From Sphingobacterium deserti (GTDB lineage Bacteria > Bacteroidota > Bacteroidia > Sphingobacteriales > Sphingobacteriaceae), in assembly GCF_000757725.1 (NCBI RefSeq), contig NZ_JJMU01000023.1, positions 1 to 49,665 of the forward strand: a stretch of DNA of 49,665 bases, written 5' to 3'. The notes beneath the pieces are model-generated. The model had not been told where the DNA came from and did no database searches. It worked only from the letters and a program-made list of their open reading frames with translations. Position 1 is the stretch's first letter. Each line of letters begins with the position of its first letter. A program made the position numbers and the translations under genes. Of the stretch, positions 1-8,266 are shown piece after piece.

Positions 1-680
1 CACCAAAATAGGTCTGAGGCGCCACGTCCGGTAAGCACCCTTCCGCCACGATTGCCCCCACCACCGTTTTTTGAAATAATGGATATGATAATAAGGACCA
101 CTATGATAATAACTACAAAGGGAATGCCGCCCCCCTCATCCTTGCGGTTATTCTTTCTAGGATCGGCTTTATACTCTCCTTTTGTATAGGAAATTATCGC
201 ATCGGTTGCCCGATTTAAGCCTTCGTAGTAATTCTGTTGCCGAAAATAGGGCGTAATTTCGTTCTTTATAATCCTATAAGTTATCACATCTGGTATTGCT
301 CCCTCCAGCCCATATCCTGTCTGAATAGTTACGGCTCGATCTTCGAGCGCCGCGAGTAGCACAATGCCATTATCGCTTTTTTTTGTACCAACGCCCCACT
401 TCTTAGCCAATCGAACCGCATAGTCAGCTATTTCGTAGCCGCCTGTCGTTTTTATCAATACCACCGCTATTTGAGTAGATGTACTATCTTCAAAGGCTAA
501 TAGTTTGTTTTCCAGCGCTTGCACCTCATCAGCACGCAGTGTGCCAGTATAGTCCGTAACCAAATGATCTGGAGCAGCTGGCAGATCTTGAGCCTTTAAA
601 AAAAGTACAGATAGCCACGATGCCAAGTAAAAGAAAACGAGCTTCTTTTTATTCGGTAATAAATCTCTTAGTACATGCAT
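1..680 (-). CDS. TPM-domain membrane protein (YgcG family), 3' end cut by window
   Basis: The reading frame starts at an ATG at 680 and runs off the left edge, so about 226 residues are visible and the C-terminus is missing. The order is a signal peptide (hydrophobic residues about 13-30), a TPM domain (about 35-160, beginning with the typical D-x-TG-x-L segment and containing the GYGLEG motif), a transmembrane helix near residue 190, and a Gly-rich tail that starts with repeated Gly and Asn. This is the usual plan of YgcG/Psb32-type proteins, which place the TPM domain outside the membrane. Its ATG shares one base with the stop of the upstream TPM gene (TAATG), so the two are probably translationally coupled. 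The role is unknown; TPM proteins accompany LemA in many bacteria. Confidence 0.88.
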   Translation of the reverse strand, partial: MHVLRDLLPNKKKLVFFYLASWLSVLFLKAQDLPAAPDHLVTDYTGTLRADEVQALENKLLAFEDSTSTQIAVVLIKTTGGYEIADYAVRLAKKWGVGTKKSDNGIVLLAALEDRAVTIQTGYGLEGAIPDVITYRIIKNEITPYFRQQNYYEGLNRATDAIISYTKGEYKADPRKNNRKDEGGGIPFVVIIIVVLIIISIISKNGGGGNRGGRVLTGRGASDLFW

Positions 681-1117
681 TAATTTTTTCCAAAATAAAT
701 ATCATCAGGAAGTTCGTTGACATCATCTGGACGACTAGGAAAAAACCGCTGTAGCTGTTCTCCAGCATGGTGAATGCCGGCAACCAGTCCATCTGCTAAA
801 CTACCTGCTTTAAAGAATGTGGCCATTTGCTCTTTCGTTTCATTCCAAAAGTCATCGCCTACCTTTGTATTGATTCCACTATCACCGATGATTGCAAAGG
901 CATGATCATCAACGGCCAAATAGATTAACACGCCATTTTTAAGAACTGTTTTGTCCATATCCAATTTCCGAAAGTAATAGATAGCGCCTTCTATCGCCGA
1001 CGCCCCAGCCAACTTCTGATCTACCACCAAGCGAATTTCACCTGAGGTTTTACTTTCTGCCACACTAATGGCTTGTACGATACGTTCTTGTTCGCTAGTT
1101 GTGAATATATCCGTCAT
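680..1117 (-). CDS. TPM-domain protein, short soluble form
   Basis: This 145-residue protein has no signal peptide or membrane helix. It carries a single TPM domain: the N-terminal helix, a SGEIRLVV strand at about 25-32, and a central AIIGDSGIN segment. It is the second gene of a lemA-TPM-TPM operon, 74 bp after lemA, and its stop codon overlaps the start of the next gene by one base. Paired long and short TPM proteins after LemA are common in Bacteroidota. TPM domains have been linked to phosphatase activity in plants, but no catalytic assignment can be made from this sequence. The context suggests partner function with the membrane TPM protein. Confidence 0.85.
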   Translation of the reverse strand: MTDIFTTSEQERIVQAISVAESKTSGEIRLVVDQKLAGASAIEGAIYYFRKLDMDKTVLKNGVLIYLAVDDHAFAIIGDSGINTKVGDDFWNETKEQMATFFKAGSLADGLVAGIHHAGEQLQRFFPSRPDDVNELPDDIYFGKN

Positions 1118-1191
1118 CTTTCAACAAAAAATGGCTGAAACGGCGTTAGCAATGAATAAGCCAACGCCGCTCATCTTATGTATGTATCTTA

Positions 1192-1770
1192 TTAAAACGC
1201 TACGGTTGGTGCCTTATCCGATCCTTCTGTCGCCTTGAATGTTCCTTTTGCTTTGAAACCGAATATACCTGCCATGATGTTGTTCGGGAAGCTACGTACT
1301 GTGGTATTGTAATCCTGTACGGCATCATTAAAAGCTTTGCGCTCCACCGATATCCGGTTCTCTGTGCCCTCTAGTTGCACCTGCAGTTCTTGGAAGTTTG
1401 CGTTGGCCTTAAGGTCAGGATAGGCCTCTACGCTAACCAGCAATCTGCCTATAGATTGAGACAACGCGTCCTGTGTTTGCTGGAAGCCTGCTATTGCCTC
1501 ATCAGAAAGATTTGACGGATCTACGTTTACAGATGTCGCTTTGGCGCGAGCCTCAACAACCGCGGTTAAGGTTCCTTCCTCATGCTGCGCTGCCCCTTTT
1601 ACAGTAGCAACTAAGTTAGGGATAAGATCTGCGCGACGTTGATAGGCATTTTCTACTTGCGCCCATTTCCCCTTCACGTTTTCATCTTTCGAAACCATCG
1701 TGTTATAACCACAAGAGCTGAAAGAAAGAGCGGTGAACAGTCCAACAAAAACAATGAGTAATCTTTTCAT
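1192..1770 (-). CDS. lemA: LemA family lipoprotein
   Basis: The 192-residue product begins with a lipoprotein signal ending in Ser-Ser-Cys (Cys20) and continues as the all-helical LemA domain, with the characteristic Q-R-R-A-D-L-I-P-N-L segment near residue 45 and repeated A/E/K-rich helices. The frame can be extended upstream to a TTG at 1776, but the ATG at 1770 starts a proper signal peptide and is preferred. It is the first gene of a minus-strand operon with two TPM-domain proteins. LemA proteins are membrane-anchored proteins of unclear function, often tied to envelope stress or proteolysis. Family assignment is firm and function is not known. Confidence 0.9.
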   Translation of the reverse strand: MKRLLIVFVGLFTALSFSSCGYNTMVSKDENVKGKWAQVENAYQRRADLIPNLVATVKGAAQHEEGTLTAVVEARAKATSVNVDPSNLSDEAIAGFQQTQDALSQSIGRLLVSVEAYPDLKANANFQELQVQLEGTENRISVERKAFNDAVQDYNTTVRSFPNNIMAGIFGFKAKGTFKATEGSDKAPTVAF

Positions 1771-1883
1771 GTGCAAAATTTTAATCTATTTTTTATAAAA
1801 ATAACAAAAATGTTCAATAGTAAAAAGTATTAAACAAAGCGCATACCAAGCTTAAGAAAGAGGGCATTTTGACAGACAATGCT

Positions 1884-1891
1884 TAACTTTG
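1884..1891 (+). promoter_or_regulatory. TAnnTTTG promoter element (-7 box) of the FAD oxidoreductase
   Basis: TAACTTTG matches the Bacteroidota -7 consensus TAnnTTTG. It lies 33 nt before the ATG at 1925 and contains the TTG at 1889 that could otherwise be read as a start. I see no TTG -33 box at the standard 19-21 nt spacing. The element argues that translation starts at 1925. Confidence 0.55.
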
Positions 1892-1924
1892 CAGGGTTTT
1901 GGGATAAAAACCCAGCCCACCTAT

Positions 1925-3466
1925 ATGCAAAAAGAAATTGAAATAGCGTTAGCGCCCGAGCACATTCACGACAACAACTACCTCCTTGATATGGCTAGTA
2001 AGAAGCTGAATATCGAGAAGAGTCGTATAAAAGGGCACCACATTATAAAGCGATCAATCGACGCCCGCGGTCGTCAAGTTCGTTACCGGTTGCGTGTGGT
2101 ATTTTTTATTGACGAGGACACGGCACCTACTATCCTAGCTTCCGATATAAAAAAAGTGCACGATGCGCCGTCCGTGATTATCATCGGTGCGGGGCCGGCA
2201 GGTTTGTTTGCAGCATATCGTTGTCTGGAGAGGGGACTAAAACCCATTGTTTTGGAACGAGGGAAATCTGTAAAGGATCGGCGGCGGGATTTAGCCCTTA
2301 TAAATCGGGAAGGCGTCGTTAACCCCGAATCGAACTATTGCTTTGGAGAAGGTGGAGCCGGTACATATTCAGACGGGAAGCTTTATACGCGGTCTAATAA
2401 GCGGGGCGATGTACAGAAGGTATTACAAATTTTTGTAAAGCACGGCGCCACAGAAGATATCCTTGTAGATGCGCGTCCGCATATCGGCACAAACAAGCTC
2501 CCTCATATTATTGAAGATATGCGCCATACGATTCTTGAGCATGGCGGAGAGATCAGATTTGACTGTCGGGTTGATGATATTCTGGAAGCATTCGGAAAAG
2601 TCAAAGGGGTGCAGACAAGCCAAGGGGATAGGATACTTTCCGATCATGTCATCCTCGCGACCGGACATTCTGCTCGCGATATATTTCATCTATTCCGACG
2701 CAAGAGTTGGTTGGTAGAAGCTAAACCATTCGCATTAGGGGTTCGTATCGAACACCCGCAGGACATTATTGACCGCGCACAGTACCATTGTTCTACACGA
2801 CATGAAAACCTTCCGCCAGCTTACTACAGCTTGGTCGAGCAGGTTAATAACCGCGGTGTATTCTCTTTTTGCATGTGCCCGGGAGGTATCATAGCGCCCT
2901 GCGCTACAGCGCATGAGGAAATTGTCGTTAACGGTTGGTCGCCCTCCAAACGAAACAATCCACACGCTAATTCAGGCACGGTAATTCAGGTAAACTTAGA
3001 AGATGTGCCGCACGCAGATACAAATCCTTTCGCGCTGTTGGAGTTTCAACACGATATAGAGCAGCGGGCCTTTCGCGCCGGCGGCGGGCAGCTAGTCGCT
3101 CCAGCGCAACGCATGGTTGACTTTGTACAAAACCGGCTTTCTAACGACTTACCGGATAACTCCTACAAACCGGGAACCAAAAGTGCTGACTTGAGCGAGA
3201 TCCTTCCGCCATTTGTTCACGAAGCATTACGAGGCGCTCTTCCGATATTCGGAAAGAAAATGAAAGGGTACTATACCAACCAGGCTGTTCTTGTGGGAGT
3301 AGAATCGAGAACCTCATCACCTGTGCGTATACCTCGTGATAAAGATAACCTTCAACATCCAGAAGTTGCCGGTTTGTATCCATGTGGTGAAGGTGCGGGT
3401 TATGCCGGCGGTATTGTATCCGCGGCTATTGACGGGATAAATTGTGTGGATGCGATTAGGATTTAA
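1925..3466 (+). CDS. NAD(P)/FAD-dependent oxidoreductase (COG2509-like)
   Basis: The 513-residue protein has an N-terminal alpha/beta region of about 80 residues followed by a Rossmann FAD-binding motif (GAGPAGLFAAYRC, about residues 86-98), a GEGGAGTYSDGKL segment typical of this group, a second nucleotide-binding part, and a C-terminal ending with PCGEGAGYAGGI, which contacts FAD in the family. Length and domain order match the uncharacterised FAD-dependent proteins related to geranylgeranyl-reductase-like flavoproteins. The substrate is unknown. The TTG at 1889 is rejected as start because it lies in the promoter box; the ATG at 1925 gives MQKEIEI, which fits the family. It is monocistronic and is followed by tRNA-Gly. 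Confidence 0.9.
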   Translation: MQKEIEIALAPEHIHDNNYLLDMASKKLNIEKSRIKGHHIIKRSIDARGRQVRYRLRVVFFIDEDTAPTILASDIKKVHDAPSVIIIGAGPAGLFAAYRCLERGLKPIVLERGKSVKDRRRDLALINREGVVNPESNYCFGEGGAGTYSDGKLYTRSNKRGDVQKVLQIFVKHGATEDILVDARPHIGTNKLPHIIEDMRHTILEHGGEIRFDCRVDDILEAFGKVKGVQTSQGDRILSDHVILATGHSARDIFHLFRRKSWLVEAKPFALGVRIEHPQDIIDRAQYHCSTRHENLPPAYYSLVEQVNNRGVFSFCMCPGGIIAPCATAHEEIVVNGWSPSKRNNPHANSGTVIQVNLEDVPHADTNPFALLEFQHDIEQRAFRAGGGQLVAPAQRMVDFVQNRLSNDLPDNSYKPGTKSADLSEILPPFVHEALRGALPIFGKKMKGYYTNQAVLVGVESRTSSPVRIPRDKDNLQHPEVAGLYPCGEGAGYAGGIVSAAIDGINCVDAIRI

Positions 3467-3550
3467 AGCCAAATTAATATTGTACGCCGGAACTTTTTGA
3501 ATACTCCGCATATAGTCCTTCCGAGGGTACAAATTAATTTTAAAAACCTG

Positions 3551-3581
3551 TTGACACATATTCAGTAAATTGGTACCTTTG
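3551..3581 (+). promoter_or_regulatory. Bacteroidota-type promoter of tRNA-Gly
   Basis: A -33 TTG (3551-3553) is separated by exactly 20 nt from a perfect TAnnTTTG box (TACCTTTG, 3574-3581). The tRNA starts 12 nt after the box. This is one of the cleanest consensus promoters in the window. Confidence 0.85.
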
Positions 3582-3592
3582 TACCACAATCA

Positions 3593-3665
3593 GCGAAAGT
3601 AGCTCAGTTGGTAGAGCACAACCTTGCCAAGGTTGGGGTCGCGAGTTCGAATCTCGTCTTTCGCT
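3593..3665 (+). tRNA. tRNA-Gly (anticodon GCC)
   Basis: The 73-nt sequence folds as a standard cloverleaf. The acceptor pairs GCGAAAG (3593-3599) with CTTTCGC (3658-3664), with a U discriminator at 3665. The D arm is closed by GCTC/GAGC. The anticodon stem CAACC/GGTTG encloses TTGCCAA, giving anticodon GCC. The T arm contains TTCGAAT. The 3' CCA is not encoded. It has its own promoter upstream and a terminator directly downstream, so it is a single-gene unit. Confidence 0.97.
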
Positions 3666-3671
3666 CACATT

Positions 3672-3698
3672 AAGCCCTCCTAATGGAGGGCTTTTTTT
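3672..3698 (+). terminator. Intrinsic terminator of tRNA-Gly
   Basis: A perfect 9-bp stem (AAGCCCTCC / GGAGGGCTT) with a TAAT loop is followed by a run of seven T, six nt after the tRNA ends. Confidence 0.92.
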
Positions 3699-3759
3699 AT
3701 GATCTATGTTGATCGCTTGAAAATATAGACATCTGGGATCATATTTTAGATTACATACA

Positions 3760-3788
3760 AAAAGCGTTCGGGATATCCGAACGCTTTT
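3760..3788 (-). terminator. Intrinsic terminator of the suf operon
   Basis: The inverted repeat AAAAGCGTTCGG / CCGAACGCTTTT with a 5-nt loop lies 25 nt beyond the sufD stop. The flanking A and T runs make it usable from both sides, but sufD is the gene that reads into it. Confidence 0.88.
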
Positions 3789-3813
3789 ACTATTATCAAA
3801 TGTAAGGTGTAAA

Positions 3814-5166
3814 TTAACTTGCCTTGGCCTCGAGACCTGCAGCGACTAAATTTTCCACATAACTTCTAACCGTCGGGTTTGAGAAACGCGATGTGACATC
3901 GAAGGCAAAGGCGTGCACCAATAAAATGCGTGCAGACTCTTCCCCAATTCCTCTTGCACGAAGATAGAACAAGGCCTCATCATCAAACTGCCCCATCGTA
4001 CAACCGTGCGAACACTTTACATCATCGGCAAAAATCTCCAATTGCGGCTTGGTGTAAACCGTGGATTTATCGCCAATCAACATATTGTTATTTTGTTGGA
4101 ATGCATTTGTTTTTTGCGCGTCTTCGCGAACAAAGATTTTCCCGTTGAATACCGCCGTTGACTCATCTTGCGGAATATTTTTATACCACTCGTAAGATTC
4201 GCAATGCGGCTTCATATGGTCTACAATAGTATGATTATCGACAAACTGCTTACCTGATGTTAAATTGACACCATACAAGTGCGATTCTACATTTTCTGCG
4301 TCTAATCTCACATTGATGTTATGCCGTATAAACGAGGCTCCCGGTAAATTGCAATTGTAATTATTGTAAAGGCTATGTTGCTCTTGATAGACTTCCGTAT
4401 GATGAATATAATTACTACTACTTTCTGATACCTGAAGATAATAATGCTGCATCTTCGCATTTTCCTGCAACACGATTTCCGTAACTTTTGTATTCAGGTT
4501 TTTAGCCGCGCCATTGTTCGTTATGAAAGACTCGACAACTTCAATTTCTGCGTTTTCTTCCAGTACAATGAGGTTACGAGTTTGCGAGAAAAAGTCTGTA
4601 TCCCCTGCTGCAACATGTATGATGTGCACAGGCTTAGCAACAACTTTATTCTTTGATACGGAAATATATAATCCCGCATGTTGCAAAGCCGTACTTAACT
4701 GAACAAATATATTATCTGACTTATCTGCATGCTGCGCGTAATGCTTTTGAAAATTCACTTCGCCATGCGCGTCTGCTATCGTTTTAACGACCAGCCCTGT
4801 TTCTTCATCCAAGGTTGATAAGGCTGGGGAAAATTGACCGTTCACCAACACTATTCGGTAAGCCTCAAGCTCTGGGATCACCGCTTTGCTAATATTGATG
4901 TCGTTAGGTATCTCAGCCTCGGTATCCAGTACGTAAGCTGTACTAATGAGGCTATGTAAATTTGTGTATTTCCACTCTTCGTTCTTTACAGTCGGGAAGC
5001 CTTCCTTTTGAAAACGATCAAAGGCGACCTGCCGCAATGAAACAAGTTCAGCGGGCTCTTGTGCGTTTGCAATCTCTTGAAACGAAGAAACCAACTGTGG
5101 ATATAATGAATCTGCAACTAATGTACTCATGCTATTTTTTATCAATCCGCTACTAAAGTTATCCAT
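3814..5166 (-). CDS. sufD: Fe-S cluster assembly protein SufD
   Basis: SufD is the scaffold partner in the SufBC2D complex, which builds Fe-S clusters in the cytosol. The 450-residue product carries the SufB/SufD core beta-helix and ends with the diagnostic segment DDVKCSHGCTMG followed by DEALFYLRARG, near residues 382-405. It is the last gene of sufBCD, 12 nt after sufC, and is followed by a strong terminator. The ATG at 5166 gives the longest form; an in-frame ATG at 5130 (MSTLVADS, 438 residues) fits homologues equally well and may be the real start. No cysteine desulfurase (sufS) or sufE follows, so sulfur donors must be encoded elsewhere. Confidence 0.95.
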   Translation of the reverse strand: MDNFSSGLIKNSMSTLVADSLYPQLVSSFQEIANAQEPAELVSLRQVAFDRFQKEGFPTVKNEEWKYTNLHSLISTAYVLDTEAEIPNDINISKAVIPELEAYRIVLVNGQFSPALSTLDEETGLVVKTIADAHGEVNFQKHYAQHADKSDNIFVQLSTALQHAGLYISVSKNKVVAKPVHIIHVAAGDTDFFSQTRNLIVLEENAEIEVVESFITNNGAAKNLNTKVTEIVLQENAKMQHYYLQVSESSSNYIHHTEVYQEQHSLYNNYNCNLPGASFIRHNINVRLDAENVESHLYGVNLTSGKQFVDNHTIVDHMKPHCESYEWYKNIPQDESTAVFNGKIFVREDAQKTNAFQQNNNMLIGDKSTVYTKPQLEIFADDVKCSHGCTMGQFDDEALFYLRARGIGEESARILLVHAFAFDVTSRFSNPTVRSYVENLVAAGLEAKAS

Positions 5167-5178
5167 AGATAAATTTTG

Positions 5179-5937
5179 TTATGCGGTTTGCGTATCGTAT
5201 TCTTTTAACCAATCGTATCCTTTTTCTTCCAATTCCAATGCAAGCTCTTTGGGTCCAGTTTTCACAATGCGACCATTATAAAGCACATGTACGAAATCAG
5301 GAACGATATAATCCAAAAGCCGTTGATAGTGTGTTATGACAACAAAAGCGTTATCCTTAGACCGTAATTGGTTTACGCCGTTCGCCACTATACGTAAAGC
5401 ATCAATGTCCAATCCCGAATCGGTCTCATCCAAAATCGATAACTTAGGGTTAAGCATAGCTAGCTGGAAGATTTCGTTCCGCTTTTTCTCACCGCCAGAG
5501 AACCCTTCATTTAAAGAGCGATTAGCCAAGTTTGCAGAAAATTCCACCAACTTTTGTTTGTCTTTTACGGTTTGTAAAAATTCTTTTGCTTCCATCGGAG
5601 GCAAACCTTTATACTCGCGGATATCGTTTACTGCAGTTTTTAAGAAATTGATATTTGAGACTCCCGGAATTTCCACAGGATATTGAAAGGCTAGAAAAAG
5701 ACCTTCACGTGCACGATCTTCTGGTGATAAATCTAGAAGATCAATGCCATCCAATAATGCAGTACCTTCGGTTACTTCGTAAGAATCACGACCGGCTAAT
5801 ACATTTCCTAATGTGCTTTTGCCGGCACCGTTCGGTCCCATTATTGCATGAACTTCTCCTGCTTTAACTTCTAAATTTAATCCCTTTAATATTTGTTTGT
5901 CCTCTATAGACGCGTGCAAATTATTGATTGATAACAT
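5179..5937 (-). CDS. sufC: Fe-S cluster assembly ATPase SufC
   Basis: This 252-residue ABC-type ATPase drives the SufBC2D scaffold. It has a Walker A motif (GPNGAGKS, 34-41), a Q-loop region near 85, the signature FSGGE (146-150), Walker B with the catalytic Glu (LSILDE, 166-171) and the D-loop SGLD. Length and the SLNEGFSGGEKKR context are specific for SufC rather than transport ATPases. It sits between sufB and sufD on the minus strand, with 62 bp to sufB and 12 bp to sufD. Confidence 0.96.
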   Translation of the reverse strand: MLSINNLHASIEDKQILKGLNLEVKAGEVHAIMGPNGAGKSTLGNVLAGRDSYEVTEGTALLDGIDLLDLSPEDRAREGLFLAFQYPVEIPGVSNINFLKTAVNDIREYKGLPPMEAKEFLQTVKDKQKLVEFSANLANRSLNEGFSGGEKKRNEIFQLAMLNPKLSILDETDSGLDIDALRIVANGVNQLRSKDNAFVVITHYQRLLDYIVPDFVHVLYNGRIVKTGPKELALELEEKGYDWLKEYDTQTA

Positions 5938-5999
5938 TCTATTCTGTATTGCTTACGAACGACGTCGACAGCCGACGCCTCCTCGTTAATTATTAAAAT

Positions 6000-7451
6000 T
6001 TAACCTACTGATCCCTCTAAGGATATCGCTAAAAGCTTTTGCGCTTCGACGGCGAATTCCATCGGTAACTGGTTTAAGACTTCTTTCGCGTAACCGTTCA
6101 CGATCAAACCTACGGCTTTCTCAGAATCGATTCCACGTTGATTCAAGTAGAAAACCTGGTCTTCACCGATTTTTGATGTGGTGGCTTCATGCTCCAGTTT
6201 CGCCGTCCGGTTTTTGTTTTCTATATATGGAAACGTATGTGCTCCACAGCGATCACCGATCAGCAGCGAGTCGCACTGCGTGAAGTTTCGCGCTCTATCT
6301 GCATTTGGCCCTATTTTTACCAAACCGCGGTAGCTGTTGTGGCTTAATCCTGCCGAGATTCCCTTGGAGACGATCTTTGACCGAGTGTTTTTCCCTAGGT
6401 GTATCATTTTAGTTCCCGTATCTGCCACTTGCTTGTTGCGTGTCATCGCTACGGAATAGAACTCACCGACGGAATTATCACCTTTCAAAATCACTCCTGG
6501 GTATTTCCAAGTTATCGCAGAACCTGTCTCCACTTGTGTCCAAGATATTTTGGCGTTATCGCCCTTGCATATACCGCGCTTGGTTACAAAATTATAGATC
6601 CCCCCTTTTCCATCTTTATCCCCAGGGTACCAGTTTTGCACCGTAGAATATTTGATTTCTGCATCGCGCTCGGCTATCAATTCCACCACGGCAGCATGCA
6701 ATTGATTTTCATCCCGCATGGGCGCTGTACATCCTTCCAAATAGGATACGTAAGACCCTTCATCGGCAACGATTAACGTGCGTTCGAACTGCCCTGTATT
6801 TTGTGCATTGATTCGGAAATAGGTAGAAAGCTCCATCGGACAGCGCACTCCTTTAGGAATATACACAAAGGATCCATCGGAGAAAACAGCAGAATTTAAT
6901 GCTGCATAGATGTTATCCGTTTGAGGAACAACAGTTCCCAAATATTTTTTTATAAGTTCCGGATACTCCTGAACAGCTTCGCCGAACGAACAGAAGATGA
7001 CCCCTTGTTCTTTAAGCTTTTCACGAAACGTTGTTTTGACGGAAACCGAATCGAATACAGCATCCACCGCTACGACACCAGCCAAGATCTTTTGCTCATC
7101 CAAAGGGATGCCTAGCTTTTCGAATGTAGCCAATAATTCCGGATCCACTTCGTCCATGCTCTCCAACTGCTTCTTCGCTTTTGGCGCGGCGTAGTAAGAA
7201 AGCTCCTGAAAATCCACTTCTGGATTTTTAAAGTTTTGCCAAGCTGGCATCTTCATGGTTAAAAAATGGCGAAACGCTTTTAGGCGCCATTCCAACAACC
7301 ATTCAGGCTCATTTTTTTTTCCGGAAATTAAACGTATTGTATCTTCATTGAGCCCCTTAGGAGCAATTTCCATTTCTATATCGGTCGTAAAACCGTATTT
7401 ATATTCTTCGAGTTCTAACTCTTTTAGTAATTCGTCGTCTTTGGTACTCAT
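6000..7451 (-). CDS. sufB: Fe-S cluster assembly protein SufB
   Basis: SufB is the main scaffold subunit on which the Fe-S cluster is assembled. The 483-residue product has the canonical features: an N-terminal helical part, the [19 protein letters not shown] segment, the EGCTAP motif, and the C-terminal [13 protein letters not shown] and YLNQRGID segments. Length is normal for the family. It is the first gene of the sufBCD operon. A TATCTTTG box at 7507-7500 gives a leader of about 45 nt. No classical Shine-Dalgarno sequence is visible. Confidence 0.96.
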   Translation of the reverse strand: MSTKDDELLKELELEEYKYGFTTDIEMEIAPKGLNEDTIRLISGKKNEPEWLLEWRLKAFRHFLTMKMPAWQNFKNPEVDFQELSYYAAPKAKKQLESMDEVDPELLATFEKLGIPLDEQKILAGVVAVDAVFDSVSVKTTFREKLKEQGVIFCSFGEAVQEYPELIKKYLGTVVPQTDNIYAALNSAVFSDGSFVYIPKGVRCPMELSTYFRINAQNTGQFERTLIVADEGSYVSYLEGCTAPMRDENQLHAAVVELIAERDAEIKYSTVQNWYPGDKDGKGGIYNFVTKRGICKGDNAKISWTQVETGSAITWKYPGVILKGDNSVGEFYSVAMTRNKQVADTGTKMIHLGKNTRSKIVSKGISAGLSHNSYRGLVKIGPNADRARNFTQCDSLLIGDRCGAHTFPYIENKNRTAKLEHEATTSKIGEDQVFYLNQRGIDSEKAVGLIVNGYAKEVLNQLPMEFAVEAQKLLAISLEGSVG

Positions 7452-7784
7452 TTCTCTTCCCCTTTTTTTAATCGGCGATTCCTACCTTATTTTGGACTAC
7501 AAAGATACGATTTAATATACAATTAACGGTATCGCGCTCTGCCATAAATAAGCCATATCAGCAAAAAAAATGATATTAGTCTCTTTCTAACTGTATGATC
7601 TCCTATCCAATAAAATGCTTTTTTACATTCCCATGATTTCAGATAATCTTACATTATAGCAATCTTATATTAACATAAATTTTATCTATGGGCATCATGG
7701 AAGATAGCGCACTTTCAATCAAAATAAAATTTCGTATATTTACAGATTGTAAAATTAAATATTCGATTTAAGTAGATACGAAAA
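7452..7784. other. Divergent intergenic region between sufB and the Lrp-type regulator
   Basis: This 333-bp AT-rich stretch holds the sufB promoter candidate (7507-7500) and, towards the right end, an A/T-rich leader of the Lrp-type gene. I see no open reading frame, hairpin terminator or clear operator palindrome. A regulatory role for the adjacent Lrp-type protein is possible because such regulators often bind their own upstream region, but no site can be named. Confidence 0.5.
7500..7507 (-). promoter_or_regulatory. Probable -7 box of the sufBCD operon
   Basis: On the minus strand the sequence is TATCTTTG, a match to TAnnTTTG, 48 nt before the sufB ATG. A TTG at 7522-7520 is only 12 nt further upstream, so the -33 box is not well placed. 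Confidence 0.5.
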
Positions 7785-8255
7785 ATGCCTTACCAACCGG
7801 ATAAAACTGATCTAAAAATCTTGAAGTTATTACAAGAGAACGGCAGGATAACAAATTTACAGCTAGCTTCGAACATTGGATTATCGCCTGCGCCTACATT
7901 GGAGCGCGTGCGTAAACTCGAGAATTCTGGCTTTATCAAAAGTTATCATGCATTTGTTGATGAAGAGAAATTGGGGCTGGGCATAAAATCTTTTATTCAG
8001 ATATCGTTGGATTTCCACACCCAAAATGCCATACCCGAATTTGTAGAGGCGGTAAAGCTGATTCCCGAAGTTACCGAGTGTCATCATGTGACGGGAAATT
8101 GTGATTTCATTCTTAAGGTTTACGTGAAAGATATAAAAGCATACGAAACGGTGATCATGGAAAAAATTTCAAAAATCCCTTTCGTAAAAACGTTTCAAAC
8201 AATGATGATCATGTCGACAAGTAAAAAAGAACCTATTGTGCCTCTAGCATATTAA
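7785..8255 (+). CDS. Lrp/AsnC family transcriptional regulator
   Basis: The 156-residue protein has an N-terminal winged helix-turn-helix (residues 8-55, with the ILKLLQENGRITNLQLASNIGLSP-type pattern of Lrp) and a C-terminal RAM ligand-binding domain (about 70-145) containing the V-T-G-N-C-D-F core. Lrp/AsnC proteins form octamers and sense amino acids. The target is unknown. The gene stands divergent from sufB and is followed 11 bp later by the DUF6695-like gene, so the latter may be co-transcribed. Confidence 0.93.
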   Translation: MPYQPDKTDLKILKLLQENGRITNLQLASNIGLSPAPTLERVRKLENSGFIKSYHAFVDEEKLGLGIKSFIQISLDFHTQNAIPEFVEAVKLIPEVTECHHVTGNCDFILKVYVKDIKAYETVIMEKISKIPFVKTFQTMMIMSTSKKEPIVPLAY

Positions 8256-8266
8256 ATTAAGAATTG

